Positions 18,118-30,729 are shown, counted from the first letter of the stretch. The stretch is 64,000 bases of DNA from Achromobacter sp. MYb9 (GCF_002975275.1 NZ_PCOQ01000023.1:1-64000); one strand, 5' to 3'. A program made the numbers and translations. Notes: generated by a model from the letters alone, not told the origin.

Positions 18118-18984
18118 CTACGGGGTCTGTTCGATGATGCGCATTTCGTCCGCATCCAGCGCGGGCTTCATCGTCGCCGCCACCTGCCGCAGCCAGGCCA
18201 GGTAGCCGGGTTGGTTCTTGTCGATCGCCAGCCCCACCGGCGAGGCCTTTTCGGTGCTCTGCTGGCAATTGGCTTCGGCGGGAAACACCACCAGGCCTCG
18301 CACCTTGCGGTTCAGCCCCACCCACGGCACGCGGTTGATCGGCGCCGCGTCGGCGCGCTTGGCCATGATCTCTTCGATGGGCGCGGTGGCGCCAGAGTTG
18401 GCGACGGCGCGCAGCCGCGCCTTGGGAAAGCGTTCTTTCACCCAGGCCTCTTCGGCGCCGCCGGTGAAGTACGCGATCGTGACGTCCGGCTGGTTCAGGT
18501 CTTCAACCGTCTTGGCGCGGGTCAGTTTGTCGTTGCCGGCGCGGCCGAACATGCAGACGCTGGTGGCGGAATACAGCACGAAATCCACCACTTTCAGGCG
18601 CTCGGTCGTCTCGGCCAGCGGGCTGATGGTCATATCGACTTGATTGGCGGCCAGCACGGGCACTTTGGTTTCGTGCGAAACGGGCACCGCGGTCAGTTTG
18701 ACGCCCAGTTGGTGCGCGTATTCCTTGGCCAGCAGCCAGGCCGGACCGCTCCAGGCCTCGCCGCTTTTGCCCGACAAGTCCTGGATCAGCCAGGGCGCGT
18801 TCTGCAGGACGCCGACCCGCAGTTCGCCCGCCTTGCGGATGGCGTCGACGCGCGGGCTTTGCCCTGCCGCCGGCGGGCTGGCCGCCGCCGCACCGCTTTG
18901 CGCGGCCGCCGGCAATGACATCGCCAGCATCGCGGCCGCCATCCATCGGGCCCACGCGCGGCTTGCCTTGTTCTGTTGCTGCAT
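18118..18984 (-). CDS. Periplasmic substrate-binding protein B of the sugar-acid importer
   Basis: This 288-residue secreted solute-binding protein has a signal peptide ending near residue 29 (LPAAAQS), then RVDAIRKAGELRVGV as in its paralogue, ETKVPVLAANQVDMTISPLAETTER and SVCMFG. It is transcribed before protein A, 140 bases away, and is probably the product of an old tandem duplication since the proteins have clearly diverged. Two binders for one permease set suggest two related ligands, for example epimeric sugar acids. The ligand itself cannot be read off. It is the first transporter gene after the regulator. Confidence 0.87.
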   Translation of the reverse strand: MQQQNKASRAWARWMAAAMLAMSLPAAAQSGAAAASPPAAGQSPRVDAIRKAGELRVGVLQNAPWLIQDLSGKSGEAWSGPAWLLAKEYAHQLGVKLTAVPVSHETKVPVLAANQVDMTISPLAETTERLKVVDFVLYSATSVCMFGRAGNDKLTRAKTVEDLNQPDVTIAYFTGGAEEAWVKERFPKARLRAVANSGATAPIEEIMAKRADAAPINRVPWVGLNRKVRGLVVFPAEANCQQSTEKASPVGLAIDKNQPGYLAWLRQVAATMKPALDADEMRIIEQTP

Positions 18985-19080
18985 TGCTTGTCTCCTGAAC
19001 TTGAAAAGCCCGGATCCGGGGCGCGGTTATCTTCCTCGCTCTACCGGGGGCAGCCTGCCTGTCCGCCTTGCGCTACGGGG

Positions 19081-19809
19081 TCAACGCCACCCCTGCGCGA
19101 ATTCGCCGATCACGCGCTCAAGGTGAGCGCGCATCGCTTGCCGCGCCGCCTGCGCGTCGCCGGCCACCAGCGCGCTGAAGATGCGCTGATGGTCTTCCTG
19201 CGACGCGTGCCGCAACTCCTGCGTATGAAAATGCTGTTCGATCTTTTCCCAGATCGGCCCCTGGGCCTGATCCCACATCGACGTCACCGTGGCCAGCAGC
19301 ACGCTGTTGCCCGTGGACTGCGCGATGTACAGGTGGAAGCGGCGGTCGGCTTCTTCATTGGCCGCCTTGTCCATCATCTGCTCGCGCATTGTCGTCAGCG
19401 CTTCAAAAATGCGGTCCAGATCCGCGTCGTTGCGGGTCGTGGCGGCAAGCGCGGCGATTTCGGATTCGATCAGGCAACGCGCCCGCAACAACTCGAACGG
19501 CCCCGCCCCGGCTTCCTGAGCCGCCGGCAAACGGGCAATGCCGGGCTTGGGCTCACAGACGTAGATGCCCGATCCGCCCCGGACTTCCACCACCCCCTGC
19601 AGTTCCAGCGCGATGATGGCTTCGCGCAGCGCGGTGCGGCTGACGTCAAAGCGTTCGGCCAGCGCGCGTTCAGCCGGCAAACGCTTGCCAACGGCGAACT
19701 CGCCTTGCGAGACCAGGGCCTGGATCTGTGCGGCCAGCCGCACATAGGCGCGGTCCGCCACCGGCTTGCTGGCCGGCTCTTCGGGTTTGGGGATCAGTTG
19801 AAGTGTCAT
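19081..19809 (-). CDS. GntR-family regulator, FadR subfamily (hexuronate-type, UxuR-like)
   Basis: This 242-residue regulator has an N-terminal winged helix with GEFAVGKRLPAERALAERFD, then VSRTALREAIIALELQGVVE. A C-terminal FCD domain starts at LLRARCLIESEIAALAA. The pattern LPAERALAE...VSRTALREA is that of the FadR/UxuR/LldR group, whose operators are TGGT-spacer-ACCA. Four such palindromes lie immediately upstream of this gene, so autoregulation and control of the operon are well supported. It starts at the ATG at 19809; a TTG three codons earlier is less likely. It heads the sugar-acid operon. Confidence 0.9.
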   Translation of the reverse strand: MTLQLIPKPEEPASKPVADRAYVRLAAQIQALVSQGEFAVGKRLPAERALAERFDVSRTALREAIIALELQGVVEVRGGSGIYVCEPKPGIARLPAAQEAGAGPFELLRARCLIESEIAALAATTRNDADLDRIFEALTTMREQMMDKAANEEADRRFHLYIAQSTGNSVLLATVTSMWDQAQGPIWEKIEQHFHTQELRHASQEDHQRIFSALVAGDAQAARQAMRAHLERVIGEFAQGWR

Positions 19810-19821
19810 GGATATCAAAAG

Positions 19822-19893
19822 TGGTTAGACCAAATCATAAGTGGTTCACCAATTTTCACCATAATGGTTTACCAGTATCAAAGTGGTAAACCA
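19822..19893. promoter_or_regulatory. Array of four TGGT-N2/3-ACCA operators
   Basis: The sites are TGGTTAGACCA (19822-19832), TGGTTCACCA (19842-19851), TGGTTTACCA (19865-19874) and TGGTAAACCA (19884-19893), plus a half-site ACCA at 19858-19861. Successive starts are 20, 23 and 19 bp apart, about two helical turns. TGGTNNACCA is the core recognised by E. coli UxuR/ExuR and close FadR relatives. The array lies between the FadR-type regulator and the divergent amidase and can control both directions. Confidence 0.8.
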
Positions 19894-20002
19894 TCGGTGC
19901 GCAGGGTGACGGCAAGGAGGGCGGCGGGGGTCGACAGCGGCGGCAGGAACCCTGTATAGATGGCAGTCCAACAGAATCCCTCCGTGCGGGTAAGGAAGCG
20001 TC

Positions 20003-21502
20003 ATGTCCGATACGTCCAGGCAGCCATTGTCCGTCAAGCCCCCGCTTCACTCGCCCGGCAGCGATGCCTTGGCCGCCCTGACCGTTACCGAGGCCGCCGC
20101 CCAGGTCCGTGAAGGCCGCCTCACCAGTCTGGCGCTGACCCAGGCGTGCCTGGAGCGCATCGACGCCCACGGCGTGCTCAATGCTTTCATCACCGTCGAC
20201 CACGAGGGCGCGCTGGCCCAGGCCCGCGCCTACGACGCCGCGCCGCCCCCGGCCAGCCCGGCCGCCGCGCGGCTGGGCGGCGTTCCGATCGCCATCAAGG
20301 ACAACATCCACGTGGCCGGCCTGCCCAATACCGCCGGCACCCCGGCCCTTAAACAGTTCCATCCCGCGCAGGACGCCCCGGTCGTGCAGCGCCTGCGCGC
20401 CGCCGGCGCCGTCATCATCGGCAAGACCAACATGCACGAGCTGGCCTTTGGCGTATCCGGCTACAACACCGCCTTCCCCGGCACGCACGGCGAGGGTACG
20501 CGCAACGCCTACGACAACCGCCGCATCGCCGGTGGCTCGTCGTCGGGCAGCGGCGCGGCCGTGGGCGCGCGGCTGACGCCCGCCGCCCTGGGCACCGACA
20601 CCGGCGCCTCCGTGCGCCTGCCGGCCGCCGTCAACGGCGCCGCGGGTTTCCGGCCATCGGTCGGCCGCTACGACGGGGCGGGCATCACGCCCATCTCGCA
20701 CACACGGGACACGCCGGGGCCGATCGCCAACGGCATGGCAGACATCGTGCTGCTGGACGCCGTGCTGGCGGACGACGCCGAACCGCTGGCGGCCCTGCCC
20801 CCCGCAAGCGTGCGCCTGGGTCTGGCCCGCTATTTCTGGGCCGACCTGGACCCTTCCGTGCGCACGGTCATGGACACGGCCCTGGCCGCATTGCGCGACG
20901 CCGGCGTGCAGCTGATCGACATCGACATGCCCGATCTGCCGGCCGCCAATGCCGCCGTCGGCATGCCGCTGTGCCTGTATGAGCAGAAGCCCGACCTGAT
21001 CGCCTACCTGCAACGCTACGACACGGGCGTAAGCTTCGACGAGGTGGTGGCGCAGATCGCAAGCCCCGACGTCAAGGCCATTTTCGACGGGCTGATCGTG
21101 CCGGGCGTGCTGCCCACGCCGGACGGCCAGGTCCTGCCGCTAAAGCCGCTATACGACCGCGTCATCGCGGGCCAGCGCGACGCACTGATCGACGTGTACC
21201 GCCGCGCGCTCCAGGAACACGCGCTGGACGGCCTGCTATTTCCCACGTTGCCGATCCTGCCGATGCTGGCCACGCCGGAGGCCAGCAGCTTCGAAAGCTT
21301 CAGCCGCCTGGCCCGCAACGTCGATCCCGGCAGCAACGCCGGCTTGCCGGGGCTGAGCGTGCCGGCGGGCTTGTCGCCCGAGGGCTTGCCCGTCGGCGTC
21401 GAGATCGACGGCCTGCCGGGCGACGACCGCAAGGTGCTGGCCATCGGCGTGATGATCGAGGGCATCCTGGGACGCATCGCCCCGCCCCGGCCCGCCGCCT
21501 GA
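20003..21502 (+). CDS. Amidase-signature hydrolase
   Basis: This 499-residue enzyme of the amidase signature family hydrolyses an amide to acid and ammonia. The catalytic triad is visible: Lys in IKDNIHVAG, cis-Ser in [12 protein letters not shown] and nucleophile Ser in [13 protein letters not shown]. The last motif usually reads GTDTGGSIR, so the Gly before the nucleophile is Ala here. It starts at the ATG at 20003 with AAGGAAG upstream. It is divergent from the sugar-acid operon and shares its operator region, but an amidase has no obvious step in that pathway. Indoleacetamide- or aryl-amide hydrolysis are possible roles. It ends at a strong terminator. Confidence 0.86.
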   Translation: MSDTSRQPLSVKPPLHSPGSDALAALTVTEAAAQVREGRLTSLALTQACLERIDAHGVLNAFITVDHEGALAQARAYDAAPPPASPAAARLGGVPIAIKDNIHVAGLPNTAGTPALKQFHPAQDAPVVQRLRAAGAVIIGKTNMHELAFGVSGYNTAFPGTHGEGTRNAYDNRRIAGGSSSGSGAAVGARLTPAALGTDTGASVRLPAAVNGAAGFRPSVGRYDGAGITPISHTRDTPGPIANGMADIVLLDAVLADDAEPLAALPPASVRLGLARYFWADLDPSVRTVMDTALAALRDAGVQLIDIDMPDLPAANAAVGMPLCLYEQKPDLIAYLQRYDTGVSFDEVVAQIASPDVKAIFDGLIVPGVLPTPDGQVLPLKPLYDRVIAGQRDALIDVYRRALQEHALDGLLFPTLPILPMLATPEASSFESFSRLARNVDPGSNAGLPGLSVPAGLSPEGLPVGVEIDGLPGDDRKVLAIGVMIEGILGRIAPPRPAA

Positions 21503-21540
21503 ACCGGCGGCCCCATCACCGTTCGCCCTCGGCGGAGCGC

Positions 21541-21569
21541 AAAAAAAACCGGCCATGCGGCCGGTTTTT
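21541..21569. terminator. Bidirectional Rho-independent terminator
   Basis: CCGGCC (21549-21554) and GGCCGG (21559-21564) form a stem extended by an A-run before and a T-run after. It works for the amidase on plus and for metH on minus, which converge here. Confidence 0.85.
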
Positions 21570-21589
21570 CATTTGCGCCGGTGGGCGCC

Positions 21590-25363
<3,774 letters not shown>

Positions 25364-25492
25364 GGGCAGGTCCGGCAATGGGTTGGCTTCAGAGGCGACG
25401 CTGTGGCTAAAAAGCAAAAACCACTGAAAAAACAAGCCTTGATCGTAACAAAACGGGCTCCCTCGCGCCCTCGGGTGATACAGTTTCGGCCC

Positions 25493-25710
25493 CGAACCGG
25501 TGCTTTCGGCGCAACGGGCTTGCAAGAACGCAACACTTGCCAGCCGCGCGCGAAAGGTAAACGGGAAACAGGAAGACGGCCGCCCGGGCCGCCGCGTCGC
25601 CCACAAAGCGCCCCGGCACGCCCCCCTCGCCGTCCAGCCTGTGCTGCCCCCGCAACGGTCCCCATGCGCGCTTTTTTTGCGCCCATGGCAGCCCGATACC
25701 GGCCAGTTCG
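25493..25710 (+). ncRNA. Cobalamin riboswitch
   Basis: The conserved B12-aptamer blocks occur in order: GGTGC after the first strand, GGTAAACGGGAAACAGG (25556-25572), GTGCTGCCCCCGCAACGGT (25641-25659), a hairpin arm CCATGCGCGC...GCGCCCATGG, and GCCCGATACCGGCC (25691-25704). CGAAC (25493-25497) pairs with GTTCG (25706-25710) to close P1. It precedes the TonB receptor gene by 112 bases, the usual place for repression of B12 uptake by adenosylcobalamin. The region between P3 and P4 is longer and more GC-rich than in the enterobacterial btuB element. Confidence 0.82.
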
Positions 25711-25737
25711 CTCGTCAGGAAGTCCATGCATCGCCGC

Positions 25738-25754
25738 CCGGCCCAACCGGCCGG
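25738..25754 (+). promoter_or_regulatory. Hairpin downstream of the cobalamin aptamer (expression platform candidate)
   Basis: CCGGCC (25738-25743) pairs with GGCCGG (25749-25754) with loop CAACC. There is no U-run after it, so control of translation initiation is more likely than transcription termination. The ribosome site GAGG lies at 25811-25814, before the ATG at 25823. Confidence 0.45.
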
Positions 25755-25822
25755 CTGCGGCGCGGGCCTCCTTCCCATCGTGATTGACCTGCGGGGTCGC
25801 GGGTCGCATCGAGGTTACGTAG

Positions 25823-27868
25823 ATGAAAGCCCGCTCCATCCGGCGTTACGCCGGCGCCCTGCTCTGTTCCGCTCCGGCCATCGCCGCCGCCCAGCAAACC
25901 GCCCCCGCCACCCCCGAACTCGACACGATCACCGTCACCGCCCAGCGCGTGCCGACGGACGGCCGCACCCTGCCGGTGTCCATTTCGGTCATCACCGCCG
26001 AAGACATCGCCGCCAGCAGCGCCCGCACGATGCAGGACCTGCTGTCGACGCAAGCCGGCATCAATCTGATCAACACCAGCAGCTCGAGCGACAACGCGAT
26101 TGTCGACCTGCGCGGCTTCGGCATTACCGGCGCCAGCAACACGCTGATCCTGATCGACGGCGTGAAGCAAAACACCAACGACCTGTCGGCTCCCAGCCTG
26201 GGCGTGGTGCCGCTGGACCAGGTGGAACGCGTTGAAATCGTGCGCGGCAGCGGTTCCGTTCAATACGGCGGCGGCACGACCGGCGGCGTGATCAACATCA
26301 TCACCAAGTCTGATTTCTCGAAAGAGCCGGTCACGGCCCGCGCCACCGCCACGTTCGGCAGCTACGGCCTGCGCCAGTACGACGCCGCCGTTGCGATGAA
26401 CAACGAGAAGGTCGGCGTTGACGCCTACATGCAGTCGCTGCATTCGGACGGCTACCGCGACCACAGCGGCGAGCGCCGCGAAGGTGGCGGCGGCGGCATC
26501 ACCCTGCGCCATAGCGATGGCTCGATCCGTCTGTACGGCCGCACCACCACGCAAAAGCTGGAACTGCCCGGCCCGCGCCTGATCAGCCCGTCGACCGGCG
26601 TGAACGAATTCCAGGACGACCCGCGCGGTTCGAAGAACGACGTCGACTACGTCAAGACCACGACCACCACCTTCGGCCTGCAAGTCGAACAGGCGATTGG
26701 CGTTGGCACCTTGTACGCCGACCTGTCGACCCGCGAAAAGAAGCTGAACGGTCTGTCGTACGACGGCTTTGGCGACACCCTGCGCGACCAGAAGCTGGAA
26801 GAGAACATCGCCAGCGTGCGTTATCGCCTGCCGATCAACGGCGGCCACAGCATCGTCTTTGGCGCCGACGCGCAAGAATCCAAGACCACCGCGAACCAGA
26901 ACGCCTACTACGACTTCGAACCGTCGAAGTGGCAGTCGCGCCAGCACCAGTACGGTCTCTTCGCCGAAGGCCAGATCCGCGCCACCGACAGCACCTACGT
27001 CACGGCCGGCGTGCGCCGCCAGTATGCGTCCGACGACCTGGAAGTCCTGAGCGGTTCGGGCACCGCGTCCGATCGCGGCAACCACCTGACCGCCTGGCAA
27101 CTGGGCGTGCGCCAGGACCTGTCCGCCGGCTTCGGCCTGTACGGCAAGGTCGGCCGCAGCTTCCGTCTGCCCAACGCCGACGAACTGCTGTCGGTGCAAC
27201 AGCCGCTGGCCCCGCAAACGTCCACCGACAAGGAAATCGGCGTGACGTGGCAAGGCGCCGCAAGCAGCGCCCGCCTGTCGTACTTCCGCTATGACCTGAC
27301 CAACGAAATCCAGTACAACCCGCTGGCCGACGGTATGTGGGGCCCAGGCACCGGCGCCAACACCAACCTGGATCCGACCCGCCGCCAAGGCATCGAACTG
27401 GAAGGCCACACCGCCATTTCCAGCAGCGTGACGCTGGATGCGAACGTGACCTGGATGGAAGCGCAATTCCGTTCGGGCACCTACGCGGGCGTGGACCTGG
27501 CCGGCAAGACCGTGCCGCTGGCCCCGAAATGGCTGGCGAATGCCGGCGTGACCTGGCGCCCCACCGACGCCTTCCTGTGGAACGTGTCGGCGCAGTACGT
27601 GGGCAAGTCCCGCATGGACAACGACCAGGCCAACCAGTTCGACAAGGAACTGGACGCCTACGTGCTGTTCAACACGAAGCTGGCCTATAAGTTCACGCGC
27701 AACATCGAAGGCGCCATCGGCGTGAACAACATCTTCGACCGCCAGTACGCCACCTACGGCATCCGCGGCGGCGATGCGTCGTTCCAGATGCTGGGCCCCG
27801 TCGCCAACTACAATCTGTACCCGGCGCCGGGCCGCAACTTCTACGCGTCGCTCACGCTGCGCTATTGA
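25823..27868 (+). CDS. btuB: TonB-dependent outer-membrane receptor, BtuB-like
   Basis: This is a 681-residue outer-membrane receptor. A signal peptide of about 24 residues (AIAAAQQ) is followed by a TonB box (DTITVTAQR) and a plug domain (VRGSGSVQYGGGTTGGVINIITK). A 22-strand barrel follows, and the C-terminus ends in an aromatic (FYASLTLRY). Similar receptors import siderophores, but the cobalamin riboswitch directly upstream and the BtuF-like gene directly downstream make vitamin B12 or a corrinoid the likely cargo. Start at 25823 with GAGG at about 10 bases. No btuC or btuD is present in the window, so the inner-membrane parts must be elsewhere. Confidence 0.88.
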   Translation: MKARSIRRYAGALLCSAPAIAAAQQTAPATPELDTITVTAQRVPTDGRTLPVSISVITAEDIAASSARTMQDLLSTQAGINLINTSSSSDNAIVDLRGFGITGASNTLILIDGVKQNTNDLSAPSLGVVPLDQVERVEIVRGSGSVQYGGGTTGGVINIITKSDFSKEPVTARATATFGSYGLRQYDAAVAMNNEKVGVDAYMQSLHSDGYRDHSGERREGGGGGITLRHSDGSIRLYGRTTTQKLELPGPRLISPSTGVNEFQDDPRGSKNDVDYVKTTTTTFGLQVEQAIGVGTLYADLSTREKKLNGLSYDGFGDTLRDQKLEENIASVRYRLPINGGHSIVFGADAQESKTTANQNAYYDFEPSKWQSRQHQYGLFAEGQIRATDSTYVTAGVRRQYASDDLEVLSGSGTASDRGNHLTAWQLGVRQDLSAGFGLYGKVGRSFRLPNADELLSVQQPLAPQTSTDKEIGVTWQGAASSARLSYFRYDLTNEIQYNPLADGMWGPGTGANTNLDPTRRQGIELEGHTAISSSVTLDANVTWMEAQFRSGTYAGVDLAGKTVPLAPKWLANAGVTWRPTDAFLWNVSAQYVGKSRMDNDQANQFDKELDAYVLFNTKLAYKFTRNIEGAIGVNNIFDRQYATYGIRGGDASFQMLGPVANYNLYPAPGRNFYASLTLRY

Positions 27869-27920
27869 TCGCGGACATCCGATATAGTCGGCGTACTCCG
27901 CTGACCCTATCGGTCCCTGC

Positions 27921-28847
27921 ATGACCCTCGCACGCGCCTTTCCACGCATCGCTCCCGGGCTGCTCCTGACCCTGGGCGCGATGCTGGCCGCTTTCCCGGC
28001 CGCCGCCGGCGGCGGGGCAGACAAGCCCGCCAGTCCCGCCATCCAGGTGCCGGACGACAAGGGCCGCACGGTATGGCTGTCCGCGCCCGCACGCCGCGCC
28101 GTCACCTTGGCGCCCCACGCCACCGAACTCGTCTATGCCGCCGGCGCCGGCGACCACCTCATTGCCACCATCCGCGGCAGCGATTTCCCTGCCGCCGCCC
28201 GGCAATTGCCCATCATCGGCGACGGCACCCAGCCAGACGCCGAACGCGTGGCCGCCGTGCGCCCCGACCTGCTGATCGGCTGGCAGCCCGCCGCGGCCGA
28301 ACCGCTGACGCGTGTCATGGACAAGCTGGGCGTGCCCGTCTTCTACAGCGACCCCTTGACGCTTGCCGCCATTCCCGACGCCGTCGAGCGCATGGGCATG
28401 CTGTTCGGCACCGAGGCGCAGGCGCGGCCCGCCGCCGCCCGGTTGCGCGACCGCCTGGCCGCCCTGACCGCGCGCTACGCCGGCCGCCGCCCCGTGCGCG
28501 TCTTCGTCCAGGCCGGGCTGGACCCCATCTACACCCTGAACGACAGCAGCATCGTCAGCGACGCGCTGCGCGTCTGCGGCGGCGTGAACGTCTTCGGGCA
28601 AGCGCCCATCGTCGCCCCGCAAGTCACGCTGGAAAGCGTCCTGGCCGCCCGCCCCGAAGCGGTGCTGGCGGGCGTCGCGCGGCCGGCGGACACGCAGCAC
28701 AACCTGGCCGCCTGGCAGACGCTCGGGCTGCCCGCCGCCCGCGCAGGGCATGTCTACGGAATCGATGCCGACGCCCTGTACCGCCCGGGGCCGCGCCTGA
28801 TCGACGCCGCCGAAGCCATCTGCGCCGACCTGGACCGATTGCGCTGA
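27921..28847 (+). CDS. btuF: Periplasmic cobalamin-binding protein, BtuF-like
   Basis: This 308-residue cluster-III binding protein has a signal peptide to about residue 33, then VTLAPHATELVYAAGAGDHL, RGSDFPAAARQLPIIGDG and VAAVRPDLLIGWQP, the typical N-lobe of BtuF/FhuD proteins. A long central helix links it to a C-lobe with PVRVFVQAGLDPIYTLNDSS and DALRVCGGVNVF. It follows the receptor by 52 bases, probably on the same riboswitch-controlled transcript. A siderophore-binding role is the alternative, but its genomic context favours B12. Confidence 0.86.
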   Translation: MTLARAFPRIAPGLLLTLGAMLAAFPAAAGGGADKPASPAIQVPDDKGRTVWLSAPARRAVTLAPHATELVYAAGAGDHLIATIRGSDFPAAARQLPIIGDGTQPDAERVAAVRPDLLIGWQPAAAEPLTRVMDKLGVPVFYSDPLTLAAIPDAVERMGMLFGTEAQARPAAARLRDRLAALTARYAGRRPVRVFVQAGLDPIYTLNDSSIVSDALRVCGGVNVFGQAPIVAPQVTLESVLAARPEAVLAGVARPADTQHNLAAWQTLGLPAARAGHVYGIDADALYRPGPRLIDAAEAICADLDRLR

Positions 28848-28901
28848 CCCGCCCGCCATGCAGCACGATCCGCAAATAGTGGAACGCGGGATTTCATTGC
28901 A

Positions 28902-28930
28902 CACGCCTGCCGCGCGGCGGCGTGCTTTAT
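28902..28930 (+). terminator. Possible terminator after btuF
   Basis: CACGCC (28902-28907) pairs with GGCGTG (28919-28924), extended inside by GCC/GGC, and is followed by CTTTAT. The U-run is short, so strength is uncertain. It separates the B12 genes from thiG. Confidence 0.5.
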
Positions 28931-29001
28931 CATTCGCTTAACAACCGTCAGTCAGCCTCCCGCGGGCTCCGCTCTTGCGCCCCCGCCCTTTGAACACCGC
29001 C

Positions 29002-29811
29002 ATGACCACACAAGACACCCTCACCATCGCCGGACGCGCCTACTCGTCGCGCCTGCTCGTCGGCACCGGCAAGTACAAGGACTTCGAAGAGACCCGCGCG
29101 GCGCTGGACGCCAGCGGCACCGAGATCGTCACGGTCGCCATCCGTCGCACCAACATCGGCCAGAACGCGGGCGAACCGAACCTGCTGGACTACGTTCCGC
29201 CGTCGAAATTCACGCTGTTGCCCAACACCGCCGGCTGCTACAGCGCCGACGACGCGGTCCGCACCTTGCGCCTGGCGCGCGAACTGCTGGACGGGCACGA
29301 CCTGGTCAAGCTGGAAGTGCTGGGCGACCCGCACACCCTGTTCCCCAACATGCCCGAAACGCTCAAGGCCACCAAGACGCTGGTCGACGAAGGTTTCAAG
29401 GTCATGGTCTATTGCACCGACGATCCCATCCAGTGCCGCATGCTGGAAGACATGGGCGCCGTGGCGGTGATGCCGCTGGCCTCGCTGATCGGCTCGGGCA
29501 TGGGCATCCTGAACCCGTGGAACCTTCGGCTGATCATCGACCAGGCCCGCGTGCCGGTCGTGGTCGATGCCGGCGTGGGCACGGCGTCCGACGCCGCCAT
29601 CGCCATGGAATTGGGCTGCGACGCCGTCCTGATGAACACCGCCATCGCCGCCGCGCGCGCCCCGATCCTGATGGCCAGCGCCATGAAAAAGGGCGTCGAG
29701 GCGGGCCGCGAGGCCTTCCTGGCCGGCCGCATGCCCAAAAAACTGTACAGCGGCGCGCCCAGCTCGCCGACCGAAGGCCTGATCACCGCCGGCCCCGGTT
29801 CGACGAAATGA
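29002..29811 (+). CDS. thiG: Thiazole synthase ThiG
   Basis: ThiG builds the thiazole phosphate moiety of thiamine from 1-deoxyxylulose 5-phosphate, dehydroglycine and the ThiS thiocarboxylate. The 269-residue TIM-barrel protein has [21 protein letters not shown], the Schiff-base Lys in LVKLEVLGD, and the phosphate-binding loops [12 protein letters not shown] and [13 protein letters not shown]. The ATG at 29002 is chosen; a TTG nine codons upstream is not needed. Its stop overlaps the thiD start (ATGA). No thiS, thiO or thiC lies beside it in this window, and I see no THI-box upstream. Confidence 0.95.
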   Translation: MTTQDTLTIAGRAYSSRLLVGTGKYKDFEETRAALDASGTEIVTVAIRRTNIGQNAGEPNLLDYVPPSKFTLLPNTAGCYSADDAVRTLRLARELLDGHDLVKLEVLGDPHTLFPNMPETLKATKTLVDEGFKVMVYCTDDPIQCRMLEDMGAVAVMPLASLIGSGMGILNPWNLRLIIDQARVPVVVDAGVGTASDAAIAMELGCDAVLMNTAIAAARAPILMASAMKKGVEAGREAFLAGRMPKKLYSGAPSSPTEGLITAGPGSTK

Positions 29812-30650
29812 GCTCACGCCCGCAGGACGGCAACGTCCGTCCCATTCCCCATGCGCTGACCATCGCCGGCGTCGACCCGTCCGGCGGCGCCGGCACGCTG
29901 GCCGACATCAAGGCCATGAGCGCGCTGGGCGCCTATGGGTGCGCGGTCATCGCCGCGTTGACGGCGCAGAACACCCAGGGCGTCACCGGCATTTCGCCCG
30001 TGCCACCCGCCTTCGTGGGCCTGCAGATCGACACGCTGTTCACCGATGTGCGCATCGACGCCGTCAAGATCGGCATGCTGGGCCAGCGCGCCGTGATCGA
30101 GGTCGTGGCTGAAAAGCTGGCCAAATGGGCGCCGGCGCACGTGGTGCTGGACCCCGTCATGGTAGCCAAGAGCGGCGACCTGCTGCTTGAAAAGGAAGCC
30201 GTGGGCGCCATGCGCGAAGCCATGCTGCCCCAGTGCACCCTGCTGACGCCCAACCTGCCCGAAGCCGGCGTGCTGCTGGAAGAACGGCCGGTGGAAACCG
30301 TCAAGGAAATGCGCCGCGTGGCCGAACGCCTGCGCAACAAGCTGGCGCATTCCGGCGAACGCTGGGTGCTGGTCAAGGGCGGCCACCTGCCTGGCAACGA
30401 GACCATCGACCTGCTGCACAACGGCGACCGGATGATCGAGCTGCCCGGCTACCGTATCGAAACCGCCAACACCCATGGCACCGGCTGCACGCTGTCGGCG
30501 GCGCTGGCCGCGCTGCTGCCGCAAACCGGGGACGTGCCCGAGGCCGCCCGGCGCGCCAAGGCCTACCTGACCGAAGCCATCCGCCATGCGGAAAGGCTGT
30601 CGGTGGGTTCCGGCCACGGTCCGGTACACCACTTCCACGCCTGGTGGTGA
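29808..30650 (+). CDS. thiD: Hydroxymethylpyrimidine (phosphate) kinase ThiD
   Basis: ThiD phosphorylates HMP and HMP-phosphate to HMP-PP, the pyrimidine precursor of thiamine. The 280-residue ribokinase-fold protein has the substrate loop [34 protein letters not shown] and the anion hole/catalytic Asp motif region [15 protein letters not shown]. It starts inside the thiG stop codon, indicating translational coupling. The roughly 12-residue leader before the kinase core is slightly longer than usual. Confidence 0.95.
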   Translation: MSSRPQDGNVRPIPHALTIAGVDPSGGAGTLADIKAMSALGAYGCAVIAALTAQNTQGVTGISPVPPAFVGLQIDTLFTDVRIDAVKIGMLGQRAVIEVVAEKLAKWAPAHVVLDPVMVAKSGDLLLEKEAVGAMREAMLPQCTLLTPNLPEAGVLLEERPVETVKEMRRVAERLRNKLAHSGERWVLVKGGHLPGNETIDLLHNGDRMIELPGYRIETANTHGTGCTLSAALAALLPQTGDVPEAARRAKAYLTEAIRHAERLSVGSGHGPVHHFHAWW

Positions 30651-30723
30651 CTGGATTCAGGCTGAAACGGCCGGCTGAAACATCTGCCGATCGGGCTCGC
30701 CGTCACAGGACGCTACGAATCGG

Positions 30724-30729
30724 TACAAT
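30724..30729 (+). promoter_or_regulatory. Predicted -10 box TACAAT before the PCMT-family gene
   Basis: TACAAT matches the sigma70 -10 consensus at five of six positions and lies 35 bases before the start codon. No convincing -35 box is visible, so this is tentative. Confidence 0.35.

Noticed and set aside
28848..29001. Possible TPP riboswitch before thiG
   Set aside because: The conserved THI-box blocks (CTGAGA and the ACCTGATCTGG-type segment) are not found in this gap.
30660..30681. Direct repeat GGCTGAAAC twice, before the PCMT-family gene
   Set aside because: It is two short copies in a GC-rich gap with no wider context; chance is likely and no regulator fits.
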